NCBI GenBank assembly: GCA_963749905.1
Contig: CAVVOF010000003.1
Location: forward strand, 983,740 to 1,047,739
DNA from: UBA10649 sp963749905
GTDB taxonomy: Bacteria; Actinomycetota; Actinomycetes; S36-B12
Direction of reading: 5' to 3'
Length of the DNA stretch: 64,000 nt
The notes beneath the pieces were generated by a model, which had not been told where the DNA came from, made no database searches, and worked only from the letters and a program-made list of their open reading frames with translations. Position numbers and translations under genes: made by a program. Below are positions 11,126 through 21,109 of the stretch, piece by piece. Within the stretch, counting starts at the first letter, position 1. Each line of letters starts with the position of its first letter.

Positions 11126-12214
11126 GTGCGGGTGGCCATAGACGAGCAGATCTTCGCCATCCAGCGCTATGGCGGGATCTCTCGAATGTTCGCAGAGCTC
11201 GCTCGGCAGTTCGTGCTGAACGAAGTCGCGGACGTGGATGTCCTGCCGTTCAATGCTCCGGTAGTCAACCGGTACCTGCTCGACCACCCTGAGATCGGCG
11301 GACCGCTGGGCGCCCGCGCGGCGCGCAACGAGTGGACGGCGCTGGCCCGGTACCTGACCCGCCCTGGCACCCACCCATCGTGCGACATCGTGCACAACTC
11401 GTTCTACCTGCCGCACGGGCTAGCGCCTGCACGAGGGGCGAAACGAGTCGTGACGGTTCACGACATGATCCCGGAACGACTCCCCCATACGCGTCGACGA
11501 CTGGATTGGCTCACTCTCAAGCGTCGCTATGTGGACCACGCAGATCACATCATCTGCGTGTCTGAGTCAACGCAACGTGATCTGGAGGACGTCTACGGAC
11601 CGGTGAGCGCCCCCGTGACGGTGGTCAGCCACGGCGTGGATGAGCGATTCCATCCGGGCGCTCCTGTCCTCGACTTCCTGCCTGCACGGTATGTGCTGTT
11701 CGTGGGGAACCGCGGCGACTACAAGGACGCTCAGGTGCTGTTCGAGGCCTTCGCTCTGTTGGCGAAGGATCACGACGACCTGCACCTGCTGTGTGTGGGC
11801 GGCGCCGGGCTCGATCCACAGGAGATCGAGTGGCTCAAGGCGCGCGGCATCCGGGAACGGGTGTCGCAGCGGTACCTGTCGGACGCCGATATGGCCTCTG
11901 CGTACGCCCATGCCGAGGTCTTCGTCTTTCCGTCACGTTTCGAGGGCTTCGGGTTGCCGGCACTGGAGGCGATGGCCAGCGGGACTCCCGTGATCCTGGC
12001 GGATGCGACCTCCCTGCCCGAGGTGGGGGGAGACGCCGCCTTGTACTTCCCGCCGGGTGACGTCCGGCAGCTTCGCGTGGAAATCGACCGCCTACTGGCG
12101 GATGCCGATCTTCGGCGGCGCCTGGTAGGTCTGGGGTTGGCACGAGCGGCGACGTTCACGTGGAGGACCGCAGCCGAGCGGACTGCGGCGGTGTACCGGG
12201 AGACCCTCCAGTAG
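11126..12214 (+). CDS. GT4-family glycosyltransferase
   Basis: This is an intact 362-residue GT4 enzyme. MRVAIDEQIFAIQRYGGISR at the N-terminus carries the Gly-rich acceptor loop, and VVTVHDMIPERLP and HIICVSESTQRDLEDVYG mark the end of the N-terminal Rossmann domain. YVLFVGNRGDYKDAQVLFEA opens the C-terminal domain. FPSRFEGFGLPALEAMASG is the nucleotide-sugar-binding Ex7E-type motif, followed by TSLPEVGGDAALYFPPGD. The length is normal. It is the first gene of a plus-strand run reaching 14435, started by a leaderless promoter. It probably adds one hexose-type sugar to the lipid-linked glycan; the donor is unknown. Confidence 0.93.
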   Translation: MRVAIDEQIFAIQRYGGISRMFAELARQFVLNEVADVDVLPFNAPVVNRYLLDHPEIGGPLGARAARNEWTALARYLTRPGTHPSCDIVHNSFYLPHGLAPARGAKRVVTVHDMIPERLPHTRRRLDWLTLKRRYVDHADHIICVSESTQRDLEDVYGPVSAPVTVVSHGVDERFHPGAPVLDFLPARYVLFVGNRGDYKDAQVLFEAFALLAKDHDDLHLLCVGGAGLDPQEIEWLKARGIRERVSQRYLSDADMASAYAHAEVFVFPSRFEGFGLPALEAMASGTPVILADATSLPEVGGDAALYFPPGDVRQLRVEIDRLLADADLRRRLVGLGLARAATFTWRTAAERTAAVYRETLQ

Positions 12215-12215
12215 C

Positions 12216-13763
12216 GTGGAACCCGCCATGGAGTCCTCCACAAACCCGCATGACGAGCGAGTCGAACGCTCCTCGTTGGCCGACTACCTGAGGACGAGCC
12301 TCGGTCCACTCGAGAGTGCCCACGTGCTGCTCACGGGCTTCAATCACTGGGCCTTCGCGATGGCAGCGGTGGCGGAGACCGCGCTCTGCCTGAAGGAGAT
12401 GGGCTCCGCGGTCAGCCTGGCGCTGTGGTCGGACCGCACGCCGATGCGGGACGAGGGTTGGGAGGCCGGCCGCCGCGTGAGCCGGGTCCTCGCCGACTCG
12501 CTCCCCGGACGCGAACCTCGAACTTGGTCTGATCAAGTCGGGGATATCCCCGGCCGCGTTCGCGGACCCGCCCATCCGTGGGTGGCGGCCGGTCGAGCCG
12601 ATCGTGATTCCCCGGCGCTTGAACCGAAGCGAGATCCGGGCGCTCACCTATCGGGGCACTCCGATGGGCAAGGCCATCCTCCAAGTGCATCCAGACCGGA
12701 ATACGCCCATCACCGATGACCACTACTGGCCTCGTCGCTGGATCACCAACGCCGCACGCTCGTATGCGTTCGTGCTCGACCAGACGCTCGCCCTGGTCAA
12801 GCAGAGGGGCATCACCGCGGCACTGGCCTTCAACGGGAGGTTCCTGCATGACCGGGCGGTAGCCGAGGCCGCAGCCCTCGCCGGGATCCCGCTGCTGTCG
12901 ACGGACCTTGGCGGCACCGACGCCGACTTCGAGTTGACTGTCGAGCCGACTCACGATTGGGCCGCATTCCAGCGCCGCATCCTCGAGCTTGTACGCGGCT
13001 TGGGATCCGAGCGATCGGGATGCCGTTGGCAGCGGTTGGTTCCTCGACCGGGTGGAGCACCGCGATCCCCAGAACTCGCTGTTCGTCGAGGCGCAGCGCC
13101 GAGGTGAGATGCCCGAGATCCCTCAGGATCGGAAGGTCGTGGTCGTTCTTCAGCTCGTCCGGCGACGAGATGGCCGAACTGGACTTCGACTGGAAGCAGT
13201 ACTTCGGTGGTCAGGGCGCTGCCCTGAAGGCTCTTGCGGAGGCCTGCCGCGAGCGCCCAGACACGTTCTTGGTGGTCCGATCACACCCGCACAAGCGCAT
13301 CAAGCCCGCGCGCGACGTCGAGGACTGGATGGCGGACGTCGCGGCGGCTGCCCCGGACATGCACCTCGACCCGTTCTCCCCGATCGACTCCTACACACTC
13401 ATGCGCAGGGCGGATGTCGTCGTCACCTACGGGTCAACGACGGGCATCGAGGCTGCCTTCGCTCGCAAGCCGGTGATCGTCATGGGGCCGTCGGCGTACG
13501 GCGAACTGGGCTGCGTGACGGTCGTGCAATCCGAGGAGCAGCTGAAGGCGGCCTTGGATGATCCGGAACCGGGGGACTGGTCTGGAGCGGTGGCTTTCGG
13601 ATTGATGATGCGCAAGCGCGGGTTCCGGGTGCGGCACATCGAGAGGCTCGAGGGCGGTGGCTACCGCGTCGGAGGCGTCACCCTAGGCGAGGTCCGTCCC
13701 GCGGCCCGCCATGCCAGTCACCTGCTGGACAGGACGCGGCGGGCCTATCTGAGGAGGAAATGA
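12216..13763 (+). CDS. Capsule-polysaccharide-synthesis-like glycosyl/phosphotransferase (frameshifted)
   Basis: This protein of about 510 residues is broken near 12525, 13010 and 13150. The N-terminal part (LLTGFNHWAFAMAAVAETAL) is followed by an ITNAARSYAFVLDQTLALVK helix and GIPLLSTDLGGTDADFEL. The C-terminal part holds FLVVRSHPHKR and VVTYGSTTGIEAAFARKPVI. The latter is the signature of the KpsC/KpsS and CDP-glycerol glycerophosphotransferase-like fold, where Ser/Thr and Glu contact the donor. It could therefore transfer Kdo-like sugars or polyol phosphate. The start may be GTG 12216 or ATG 12228. A strong GAGGAGGA sequence at 13751-13758 at its 3' end serves the next gene (ATGA overlap). 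Confidence 0.7.
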
Positions 13764-14435
13764 GCACGATGGTGGACGTCCGGACGACAGCGCGTCGAGT
13801 TCCCTTCAGCACCGAGATATACGAGTACGTGACGACACGTTCCAGGATGCGCCGGTCCAGGAGCGTGGCCCGAAGAATCCTCGAGTCAGGTCGGGAGATC
13901 AAACTCGACCTCGGTGGAGGGTATGCACCGGGACGCAACGGCTGGGTCAACGTCGACGTGTCGAACGAGGCGGACTTGTTCTGGGACCTTCGCTACGGAA
14001 TCCCCTTCCCGGACGGCACCGTCGACCGGCTGTACTCGAGCCACCTGTTCGAGCACCTGACGTACGAGCAGGGCCGGGCCCTGCTCGATGAGTGCATGCG
14101 GGTCCTGAAGCCCGGCGGGTCGGTCTCGATCGTCGTGCCGAACGCCCGGATGTTCATCGAGGCCTACCTGTCCGGACGGCCGCTGCCTGCCGAGTACCTC
14201 GGATGGGAGCCGGCGAACAATCACACGACCGCCATTGACGCGGTCAACTATGTCGCCTACATGGCTGGCGAGCACAAGTACATGTTCGACCAGGAGAACC
14301 TCCTGCACGTCCTCACTGCACGAGGCTTCGAACGGGTCGAGCGGCGGGACTTCGATCCCGGAGACGGATCTGCAGGAGCGGGACTTCGAGAGCATCTACG
14401 CGATCGGCTACAAGCCGGACCGCGTCAGCCGATGA
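13760..14435 (+). CDS. SAM-dependent methyltransferase, class I (one frameshift)
   Basis: This class I SAM methyltransferase has about 225 residues. IKLDLGGGYAPGRNGWVNVD is motif I plus the acidic residue that binds the SAM ribose. DRLYSSHLFEHLTYEQG and RVLKPGGSVSIVVPNARM are motifs II/III. The family is the predicted-SAM-methyltransferase type common in glycan clusters, where members methylate sugar hydroxyls or act as small-molecule methyltransferases. The frame changes near 14370, and the C-terminus reads ERDFESIYAIGYKPDRVSR to TGA 14433-14435. It is translationally coupled to the preceding gene. Its 3' end overlaps the convergent membrane-protein gene by 11 bp. Confidence 0.8.
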
Positions 14436-15518
14436 GGAGTTGCCAGGTCGTGACGGCCTGGTCCACGACGTTGGCATAGACGACGTCGGATCCCCATAGG
14501 GTCACCACCGGTGCGAGCCAGACGAGGGTTTCGACAAGTCGAAGCTCGTTCGTCTGCGCGTCCCTCCGGTGCAAGTAGGCCACCGTCAGCAGGAGCAGGG
14601 CAGGTGCCATCACCAGAACGAACACGCGGGGGCGGTCACCGCTGAGCACCGTGGCGGCGACGCCGACCACGAAGGCGCCCGCGAGAACCAGTCGGGCACG
14701 GGGCAGTGGCTGAGAAAGCCAGAAGGCGACGACGATCGCCCACGACCCGGCGAACAGTGACCACAGCAGCATCGGCCCGGTGTTGATGGCCACCTTCGTC
14801 CAGTCGGCGACATAGGGGCCGAGCCAGGCAGTTCGACCGGACGTCGCCGAGCCCGCCGTGATCAGGATGAGCAGCAGCAGCACCTTGCCGGCGAGGATGC
14901 CGATCACACCCCAGCCGGGGTTGGTGTCGCGCAGCCGCCCGGGGAGTTCTGGACGCACGCCGATCCAGACCAGGACGAGGGCCGCCATCCCGAGCAGGCC
15001 GTGCTCGAGGTGCTGAAAGCCGAGGAGTGCCCCGGAGACGGCGAGCAACGCCCTGGACCCGGACAGCCACGAGAACAGGACGACCGCCCAGGCCAGCATC
15101 GTCCAGGGGTCATAGAAGCCGAGCCAGGTGGCCAGCACGCCGATCACCGGGGACAGGACAGCCAGGCGGGCAGCCCGCCAGCGCTGCGTTCTCGGTGCAT
15201 TGAGCCACGCCCACGCTCCCCAGCAGCCGGCAACGGCTGCCGATTGCGGCCACGCTCAGCCAGAGGTATGCAGATGGGGATCCGGCGCCGACGAGCCTGG
15301 CGAGCAGTAGCCCGAGTGGGCTGTCGGTGTAGAAGGCCTCGAACTCTCCTGGCAACCGCTGGGGCCAGGCCTGTGCGGCCGCGAGGAGTGCGTCCAGTGA
15401 GGGCGTGACGGTCGGGCCGGCACGCAGGATCGACCAGCCGAGGGCGAGCAACGACGCTGAGGACAGCGATCAGCGAGACCGAGCGGCGGGCACTCCTAGG
15501 CTCGGTCGGGAGGCTCAC
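14425..15518 (-). CDS. Polytopic membrane protein, GT-C-like (frameshifted)
   Basis: This integral membrane protein of about 360 residues has two or three frame changes between 15140 and 15460. The N-terminal region holds AWPQRLPGEFEAFYTDSPLG, resembling the first periplasmic loop of GT-C mannosyltransferases, where an acidic residue follows span 1. The rest is a run of hydrophobic segments such as VIGVLATWLGFYDPWTMLAW and LLAVSGALLGFQ. GT-C enzymes use polyprenyl-phosphate sugars outside the membrane, but I see no family-specific motif, so polymerase or ligase roles stay open. The open frame begins at GTG 15527. The in-frame GTG 15518 is 7 nt after a TAAAGT box and is preferred. Confidence 0.6.
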
Positions 15519-15525
15519 GTAGAGC

Positions 15526-15531
15526 ACTTTA
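15526..15531 (-). promoter_or_regulatory. Leaderless promoter -10 box for the membrane protein gene
   Basis: TAAAGT on the minus strand, 7 nt before GTG 15518. It lies in the 80-bp divergent gap shared with the plus-strand gene at 15599. Confidence 0.5.
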
Positions 15532-15558
15532 GGGCGACCGCCTCCTGACGGGGTCCCT

Positions 15559-15564
15559 TACACT
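15559..15564 (+). promoter_or_regulatory. Putative -10 box, leadered gene
   Basis: TACACT, 34 nt before ATG 15599. A GGGAAGAGG ribosome site lies between, so this gene should have a short leader, unlike most promoters here. Confidence 0.4.
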
Positions 15565-15598
15565 CGTCACGCCCAGAACTCGTCGGGGAAGAGGATGC

Positions 15599-17295
15599 AT
15601 GCCTGAACGGCGGTGGTCCGAGACGGCCCTCGCGTGCGGCTCGATCGGTGCATCTCCCCGCAGCACTTGCCGCCGGTGTCGGACTGCTGACAATCGCGCT
15701 GACCTACGGGGTCTTCGCCGGGTGGGCGACGCTAGGGGAGGGATCGGACCTCGCGACCTACCTGCTTCCTGTGCGAGGGCTCCTTGATGGCGGGCCGGTC
15801 CTCTACGTCGACCTCTTCGACATCAAGCCACCGTTGACGTATGCCTTGCTGGTCCCCGTGGTCGCGCTCACGGGCGGTGCGGCTCGTGCTGGCTCTGGGC
15901 TGCCTACGCCCTGCTCTTGGCGGGCATGCTGGCGGGGACGTGGCTGCTGCTGCGAAGCGTGTTGCCACCGTGGCCCAGCCTGGTGCCGTTCGTGTCAGCC
16001 TGCATGATCGGCGTCTACTTCAGCCTGTTCAACGAGTTGTTCTTCGCCACCGAGGTGCTCGGCATCGTGCTCGTCCTGCGGCGCTCTCGTACTGGTCATC
16101 CGACGTGGACCCGGCACAGTTTCGCTCCTGCGTCGCGGGCGCCCTGACGGGGTCGGCGGGACAGGTGAAGGAGGTCTTCATCTTCTCCGTTCTCGCCGCT
16201 CGTGCCCTTGGCCGTTCGCCATCGCCGGGGTCCGTGGATTGGTCTGGCATGGCTTGTCGGCGGTGCCTTCACGGCGCCTCGTGGCCAGCGTGGTCGTCCT
16301 CCTCATGTGGGGTGCCAGGTGCTCTGCCGGGATACCTCGAGGTGCTCGGGTTCAAGCGGGGGCGGTTCCCTGCCCCGACGCCCGGTGAGGTGGTGACTCG
16401 ACTCCTGTCATATGGGTGGGAGCTCATGCCATTGGCTGCCCCTTGCCGGGGCCCTGCTCGCCGTGTTGGGAACGGTGGCGGCGACGTCGTCGATGGCTCG
16501 GAGGCGTATCACCTCGATCAGCCCGACGTCCGCCGAGGTGGCCCTTGGGTCCTGCCGTTCGTGGTTTCGCGGCGGGTTTCGCCATGGCAGGGATTCGCCC
16601 TTCACGCGTCACTACGCCCTGGCATAGCTGTCGATCCCCCCTCTGGGCTTCCGCAGCTCGGTGCGGGACTGGGCTGCCATGGAGTCTGGCGCGTGGCGTG
16701 CACGCTGTCCCCGATTGTCGGCCCGGTCCTCTCGGCGCTCGTGCCTGATCGGCCTCCTGCTGGCGGTCAGCTCGGTGCTCTGGTTCGGCCAGGTGCGTCA
16801 CGGGCTTCTCTCCCGGCGGGCTCGTCGCGCGCGTCGGGGACACTGGAGTCGGCGGGTCGCTGGCGCGCTTCCGTACCTCGTGGTCGGACGTTGACCGCCG
16901 CCGGTGACTGCATCCAGGTCGCCTACGGATGGTCCGCCAGTGCGTACTACTGGTACGCCGGACCGCGACCCTGTGCTCGCGCTTCTACGTTCCGCCGCTC
17001 GACCTGAGCCCGGATCTGCGGCCGGGAGTACCAGCGGCGCATTATGGATCCGGCGGCCCGGACCGCGCTCATCGTCTACGACCCGGCTCTCGCGGTCTCG
17101 ACCACCGTCCCGGCGGAGGAGGGCACTCCGGACGAGGTCATCTTCCCCTTCGCCGCGGTCGTGGCCGCCTGCTATCGAGCCGGTGGTCGGGAACCGTGCT
17201 GTTCTTCCCGTCCGGGGGCGGATGCGGACGGCGACCTCCGCCATGCATCGCCGAGCAGGTGTCCCGGGAGATCCGCAGCCGGCCGCCAGTCCTGA
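15599..17295 (+). CDS. GT-C-like membrane glycosyltransferase (heavily frameshifted)
   Basis: This polytopic protein of about 560 residues is read through many frame changes. It starts at ATG 15599 after a GGGAAGAGG ribosome site. The first hydrophobic span (LPAALAAGVGLLTIALTYGV) is followed by GEGSDLATYLLPVRGLLDGG and LYVDLFDIKPPLTYALLVP. The Asp after span 1 and the DIKPPL motif are typical of PMT/ArnT-type GT-C enzymes, which transfer sugars from polyprenyl phosphate outside the membrane. Later fragments include FNELFFATEVLGIVLVLRR and AYGWSASAYYWYAGRDP-like sequence near 16920. A soluble tail (RIMDPAARTALIVYD) lies near 17040. The exact end is uncertain; a stop at 17293-17295 is the best candidate. 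The damage makes a pseudogene possible. Confidence 0.6.
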
Positions 17296-17326
17296 CAGGA
17301 TGGGGTCGAAGGAGGCAGCGAGATGG

Positions 17327-18647
17327 GTGGAAGAGGACGGTGCGCCCCGTCGAGGGCGGCTTCATGCACGACCTGGCGCGGGACTGTTCCCCATCACGCG
17401 CAGCATCACCGGCGACGGCGTGCGCGCCAGACGCTGGCGATCCTGGGCGGGACCTGCCCGGCCTCATGATCCACGAGGTGCCCAGCGGCACGCCGGCCCT
17501 CGACTGGACCGTCCCCGACGAGTGGAACATCCGCGCGCGCCTACCTCGAGGGCCCGGCCGGCCGTCGCATCTCGACCTCGCCGACAGCAACCTGCACGTG
17601 GTCGGCTACTCCGTGCCGGTCGACGCGGGCACTGACCCTCGGAGGAGCTGCAGCCCCACCTGCACTGCGATCGCCGAGCTACCCGACGCGATCCCGTACG
17701 TCACGAGCTACTACAACCCGCACGTGGGGCTTCTGCCTGACCGAGCAGCGTGCGGCAGTCGCTGGAGCCGGGCGAGTACCGCGCCGTCATCGACAGCACG
17801 CTGGAACCCGGCAGCCTGACCTACGCCGACCTGGTCATCCCCGGCGACACCGACCGAGGAGGTGTTCGTCACCACCTACGTCTGCCACCCGTCGCTGGCG
17901 CAACAACGAGCTGTCGGGTCCGGTGGTGGCCACCGCCCTGGCCCGGTGGGTGCTGTCGCTGCCCCGGCGGCGTTACACCTACCGATTCGTGTTCGCGCCC
18001 GAGACCATCGGCGCGCTCACCTACACCAGCCGGCACCTGTGAGCACCTGCGCGAGCACGTGATCGCCGGCTTCAACCTGACGTGCATCGGCGACGACGGG
18101 CGACTACTCGTACCTGGCTTCCCGGCGGGCGACCTCGAGTTGGATCGCATCGGCACGTCGTGCTGTCGAACTCGGACGCCCGCAGTCGAGTACTCCTACC
18201 TCGACCGCGGAAGCGACGAGCGGCAGTACGGCGCCCCCGGGATCGATCTGCCGATGATCTCGCTCATGCGCACCAAGTACGGGGAGTATCCCGAGTACCA
18301 CACGTCGCTCGACGACCTGACGTTCGTCACCCCGACGGGCCTGCAGGGTGGGCTCGACCTCGTCCGCGATTGCATCGAGGCGGTGGAGGTTGAACGAGTA
18401 CTACGAGGCGACGGTGCTGGGCGAGCCACAGTTCGGCCGTCGCGGGCTGTACCACCTCGTGCGCCCGCGGGTGGTGGAGGACGTGGTGTACCTGCGCAGG
18501 AACGTCCTGGCATACGCCGACGGTGAGCACTCGGTGGTCGACATGGCGGTGTTGTTCGGGCTGCCCATCGGGGATGTCGCGGCTGTGGTGGACGAGTTGA
18601 CGTCACACGGACTGCTGAGACGAGTCGATAGGGACAGGACGGTGTGA
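17327..18647 (+). CDS. DUF2172/DUF4910 aminopeptidase-like protein with C-terminal winged helix (frameshifted)
   Basis: Despite breaks near 17390, 17555, 17640, 17740, 17850 and 18030-18200, the family order is clear. MHDLARD with ITRSITGDGVR lies near the N-terminus, then HEVPSGTPALDWTVPDEWNI, SYYNPHVGLL-type sequence and an aminopeptidase-fold stretch (VFVTTYVCHPSLA, where His and neighbouring acids bind metal). GAPGIDLPMISLMRTKYGEY and EYHTSLDDLTFVTPTGLQGG follow. The C-terminus (NVLAYADGEHSVVDMAVLFG to LLRRV) is the winged-helix HTH_47 domain. These proteins occur in glycan loci; no reaction is established, and amide or peptide hydrolysis on a sugar is only a guess. The start could be GTG 17327 or ATG 17364. 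The stop overlaps the pseF start by one base. Confidence 0.78.
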
Positions 18648-19354
18648 TGGCGGCCGACGCCCTTGCCATCATCCCTGCGCGCGGCGGGTCGCGGCGGTTT
18701 CCCGGAAGAACCTCAGGGAGATGTCCGGCCGGCCGTTGATCGCTTGGGCCATCGAGACGGCCCTTGCTTCGGGGGAGTTCGGGCTGGTCGTGGTGTCGAC
18801 AGACGACGATGAGATCGCTGAGGTGGCGCGTGCATCGGGGGCCGACGTACCGTTCGTCCGCCCGAAGGCACTGTCGGGCGATCATGCGACGACGGGTGCT
18901 GTCATGGCGCACGCGGTCGCGTACCTCCAGCGGACGGGCTTCGCGGGCACCGACGTCTGCTGCGTCTACCCGGGGGCGATCTTCGTGGTGCCTGACGATC
19001 TCGTGGCCAGCCGCAGGATGCTCGACGTCCACCCGCCCGAGGACTATGTGATGGCGGTCGTCGGGTATCCGCATCCGGTGCAGCGTGCGCTTAGGGTCGA
19101 CTCCACTGGAGTGGCGCTGCCGGTCAACCCGGAGTTCGTTCGCACGCGCACTCAGGATCTCGAGCCACGTGGCATGACGCGGGGCAGTTCTATTGGGGTA
19201 CCGCAGAGCGTGGTCGCAGGATCTGCCGGTGCATGGGAACGCCCGTGCGTATGTCCTCGACGGCCGGCAGGTCGTCGACATCGACTCTGAGGATGACTGG
19301 AGGCATGCCGAGTGGCTGCATGATCGGATGCTCCGCGAGCCTCCTAAGCCGTGA
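18647..19354 (+). CDS. pseF: Pseudaminic acid cytidylyltransferase (frameshifted at both ends)
   Basis: This CMP-sugar synthetase of about 235 residues activates pseudaminic acid with CTP. DALAIIPARGGSRRFP is the CTP-binding signature of the NeuA/PseF/KdsB family; the next residues (RKN) appear after an indel near 18705. STDDDEIAEVARASGADVPF and CCVYPGAIFV follow; the latter is the PseF form of this position rather than that of NeuA. The frame breaks again near 19185, and the C-terminus reads YVLDGRQVVDIDSEDDWRHA. The Pse rather than sialic or legionaminic call is supported by pseG and pseI just downstream on the other strand and by pseB/pseC in the window. The 3' end overlaps the convergent WbqC-like gene by 11 bp. 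Confidence 0.82.
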
Positions 19355-20030
19355 GCAGGCGCCTGGTGTCGGGGCCGACGTTGAGCAGGGCATCGACTGC
19401 GGACAGGTACGGCACGAAAGGGCCGTGGAGCTGCGGGTACTCGGGGTGCGGATAGGAGTGATACTCCACGGTGATCCCGTGGGCGGCGAAGCCAGTCTCC
19501 TGCGAGGTGTACGGACGCGACCCGCCGCGCGCGAGGTAGTGGGAGGCGCCCAGTTCGCGGCATTGGGCAACGGTCAACTCTGTGCGGCGCCCCGTCGCGC
19601 TCAGATCGCTTCCGAGGATGATCCGGGTCGTGATGCCCATCTGTGCAGCCAGCCAGCGGATCGGTACACGCGTTGAACGAGCCGAGCAAGGGCATGCCGC
19701 TCTTAACGAGATCGGTGAGCCCGGGAAGGTACTGAGCCGCGAACGGCGACTTGCGCGTACGGCGGTCTGCAGTGACTTGGCGTGGGTAGCGCCGAACCGG
19801 GTCTCGAGGTTGATCTCGGGTGGCGGCGATGGGCCGCTCGCACCGGTCCCTTGCGGATCGGGATCGTCAGCATCAGCTCCCCCTGGGAGGTCTTGATCCG
19901 GTTCCGCTGCTGCCAGCTGGACTTCTCGTACTGCACGTTGTCGAGCAGCACGAAGACATCGACCCGCGCCATCATGTCGAAGTAGCCCAGCCACGGAAGA
20001 TACGGTCGGCTGCATGATTGCCACCTTCAC
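19344..20030 (-). CDS. WbqC-like family protein (frameshifted)
   Basis: This protein of about 228 residues matches the WbqC-like family. It starts MKVAIMQPT at GTG 20030, then VDVFVLLDNVQYEKSSWQQR, RNRIKTSQGELMLTIPI and a C-terminal GASHYLARGGSRPY with ITVEYHSYPHPEYPQLHGPF. These match the family pattern of a conserved QPxYLPW start, DNVQY, NR(I/V)K and HxYPEYPQ. The frame breaks near 20005, 19845 and 19690. WbqC-like proteins are frequent in O-antigen and pseudaminic acid loci and may act as acyl- or aminotransferases; the activity is not established. Its GTG overlaps the pseG stop. In a locus without a visible PseH it is a candidate for an acylation step. Confidence 0.78.
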   Translation of the reverse strand: MKVAIMQPTVSSVAGLLRHDGAGRCLRAARQRAVREVQLAAAEPDQDLPGGADADDPDPQGTGASGPSPPPEINLETRFGATHAKSLQTAVRASRRSRLSTFPGSPISLRAACPCSARSTRVPIRWLAAQMGITTRIILGSDLSATGRRTELTVAQCRELGASHYLARGGSRPYTSQETGFAAHGITVEYHSYPHPEYPQLHGPFVPYLSAVDALLNVGPDTRRLLTA

Positions 20031-21109
20031 GGCGAACCTCCGTCGCTGGTCTCGAGGCGGGACCCACGGTAGCGCGAGCATCGGCCCAGGCCTGCTCCCG
20101 ACCATCCACGAGGCGCGCAGCCGCAGCCCCCATCGAGGTGAGGGCATCGGGGCTGCGGGACAGCGTCGTGAGGGCCTCGTTCCACTCGGAGGCGGATATG
20201 TCCTGCAGGGCCCCGAGGTGCCGCGTGGCTCCCGCAGCCTGGAAGGAGGCGCAGTCAGGCGCCTGGTTGGGGTGTGTGAGGACGGTGAGGGTGGGCAGCC
20301 CGGCCGCGCACCGCTCCCACTGGGCCCCGCCGGGCGCACCGATGGCCAGGTCCGCAGTCTCGAGCAGGGGAACCATCGTCTCCACGTGGTCGAGGACGGT
20401 GACCGAGCGAAGCGCCGCGGCCCGCTCGTGGACGGCGGCGCGGTCGGGAAATGCAAGGCCGAGGACGATCGTCGTGTGGCCGATGGGGAGCGCTGGATCG
20501 GCGAGAGCATCGAGGAGCGGCTGCAGGTCGGCGCCTTGCGTGGCTCCGCCGAGGAAACGAGCAGATCGTGCACGCGACCATCGCGAGGCTTCGGGTGTAG
20601 CCACGTCGTCGAACGGATCGAGCGGGCGAACCGAGGGCCGTAGCAGATACAGGGGTGCAGGAGCCACGGCCTGGTCGTCGACAGAGCCGGGATACCGATC
20701 GGGGATCAGCGTCGATGGTGGGATCGATGAGTACGTCGCATCGTGTGAGCCGGTCAGCGAGGTCGTCGATGACGATACGCATGCTCGTGCAGGCCGAGAC
20801 CATCCCTCTCCCACGTGGCGGCACAAGCTCGTAGTGGTCGACCACTGCGAGCGCTATGGGCATCAGGTCCGTGACGGCGGCCAGCGGCCAGCGCGGGCGT
20901 CCGAGGCCTTGGTCCGGCTGGTGGTCGATGACGCGCACGGACCACCCGGAGGTCCTCGACCCGGCGACGAGTGCCTTCGGGCACGGACGTGCACACCAGG
21001 GCGACCTGGCCACTGGTGGGCTGGAGGCGCAGCTGAGAAGTGCCGAGCACCGGACCACGTGCCCGGTCCCGATCGTCTCGTCCGCGTCCGCGCGAACGAG
21101 CACGCTCAT
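20027..21109 (-). CDS. pseG: UDP-2,4-diacetamido-2,4,6-trideoxy-beta-L-altropyranose hydrolase (frameshifted)
   Basis: PseG removes UDP from the di-N-acetylated altropyranose intermediate of the pseudaminic acid pathway. It starts MSVLVRADADETIGTGHVVR at ATG 21109, which holds the conserved GxGHxxR catalytic His of this GT-B-fold (MurG-like) hydrolase. Further motifs in shifted frames are IVIDDLADR and, near the C-terminus, LETADLAIGAPGGAQWERCA, the usual donor-binding region (GAxGxxxWE). Frame changes occur near 21055, 20720 and 20560. The ATG overlaps the pseI stop (ATGA), and the gene ends with a TGA overlapping the WbqC-like start. Confidence 0.85.

Noticed and set aside
18196..19695. A 499-codon minus-strand open frame opposite pseF
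   Set aside because: Low-complexity Arg/Pro composition opposite clear DUF4910 and PseF coding; only a small part (about 19640-19695) coincides with the WbqC-like gene.
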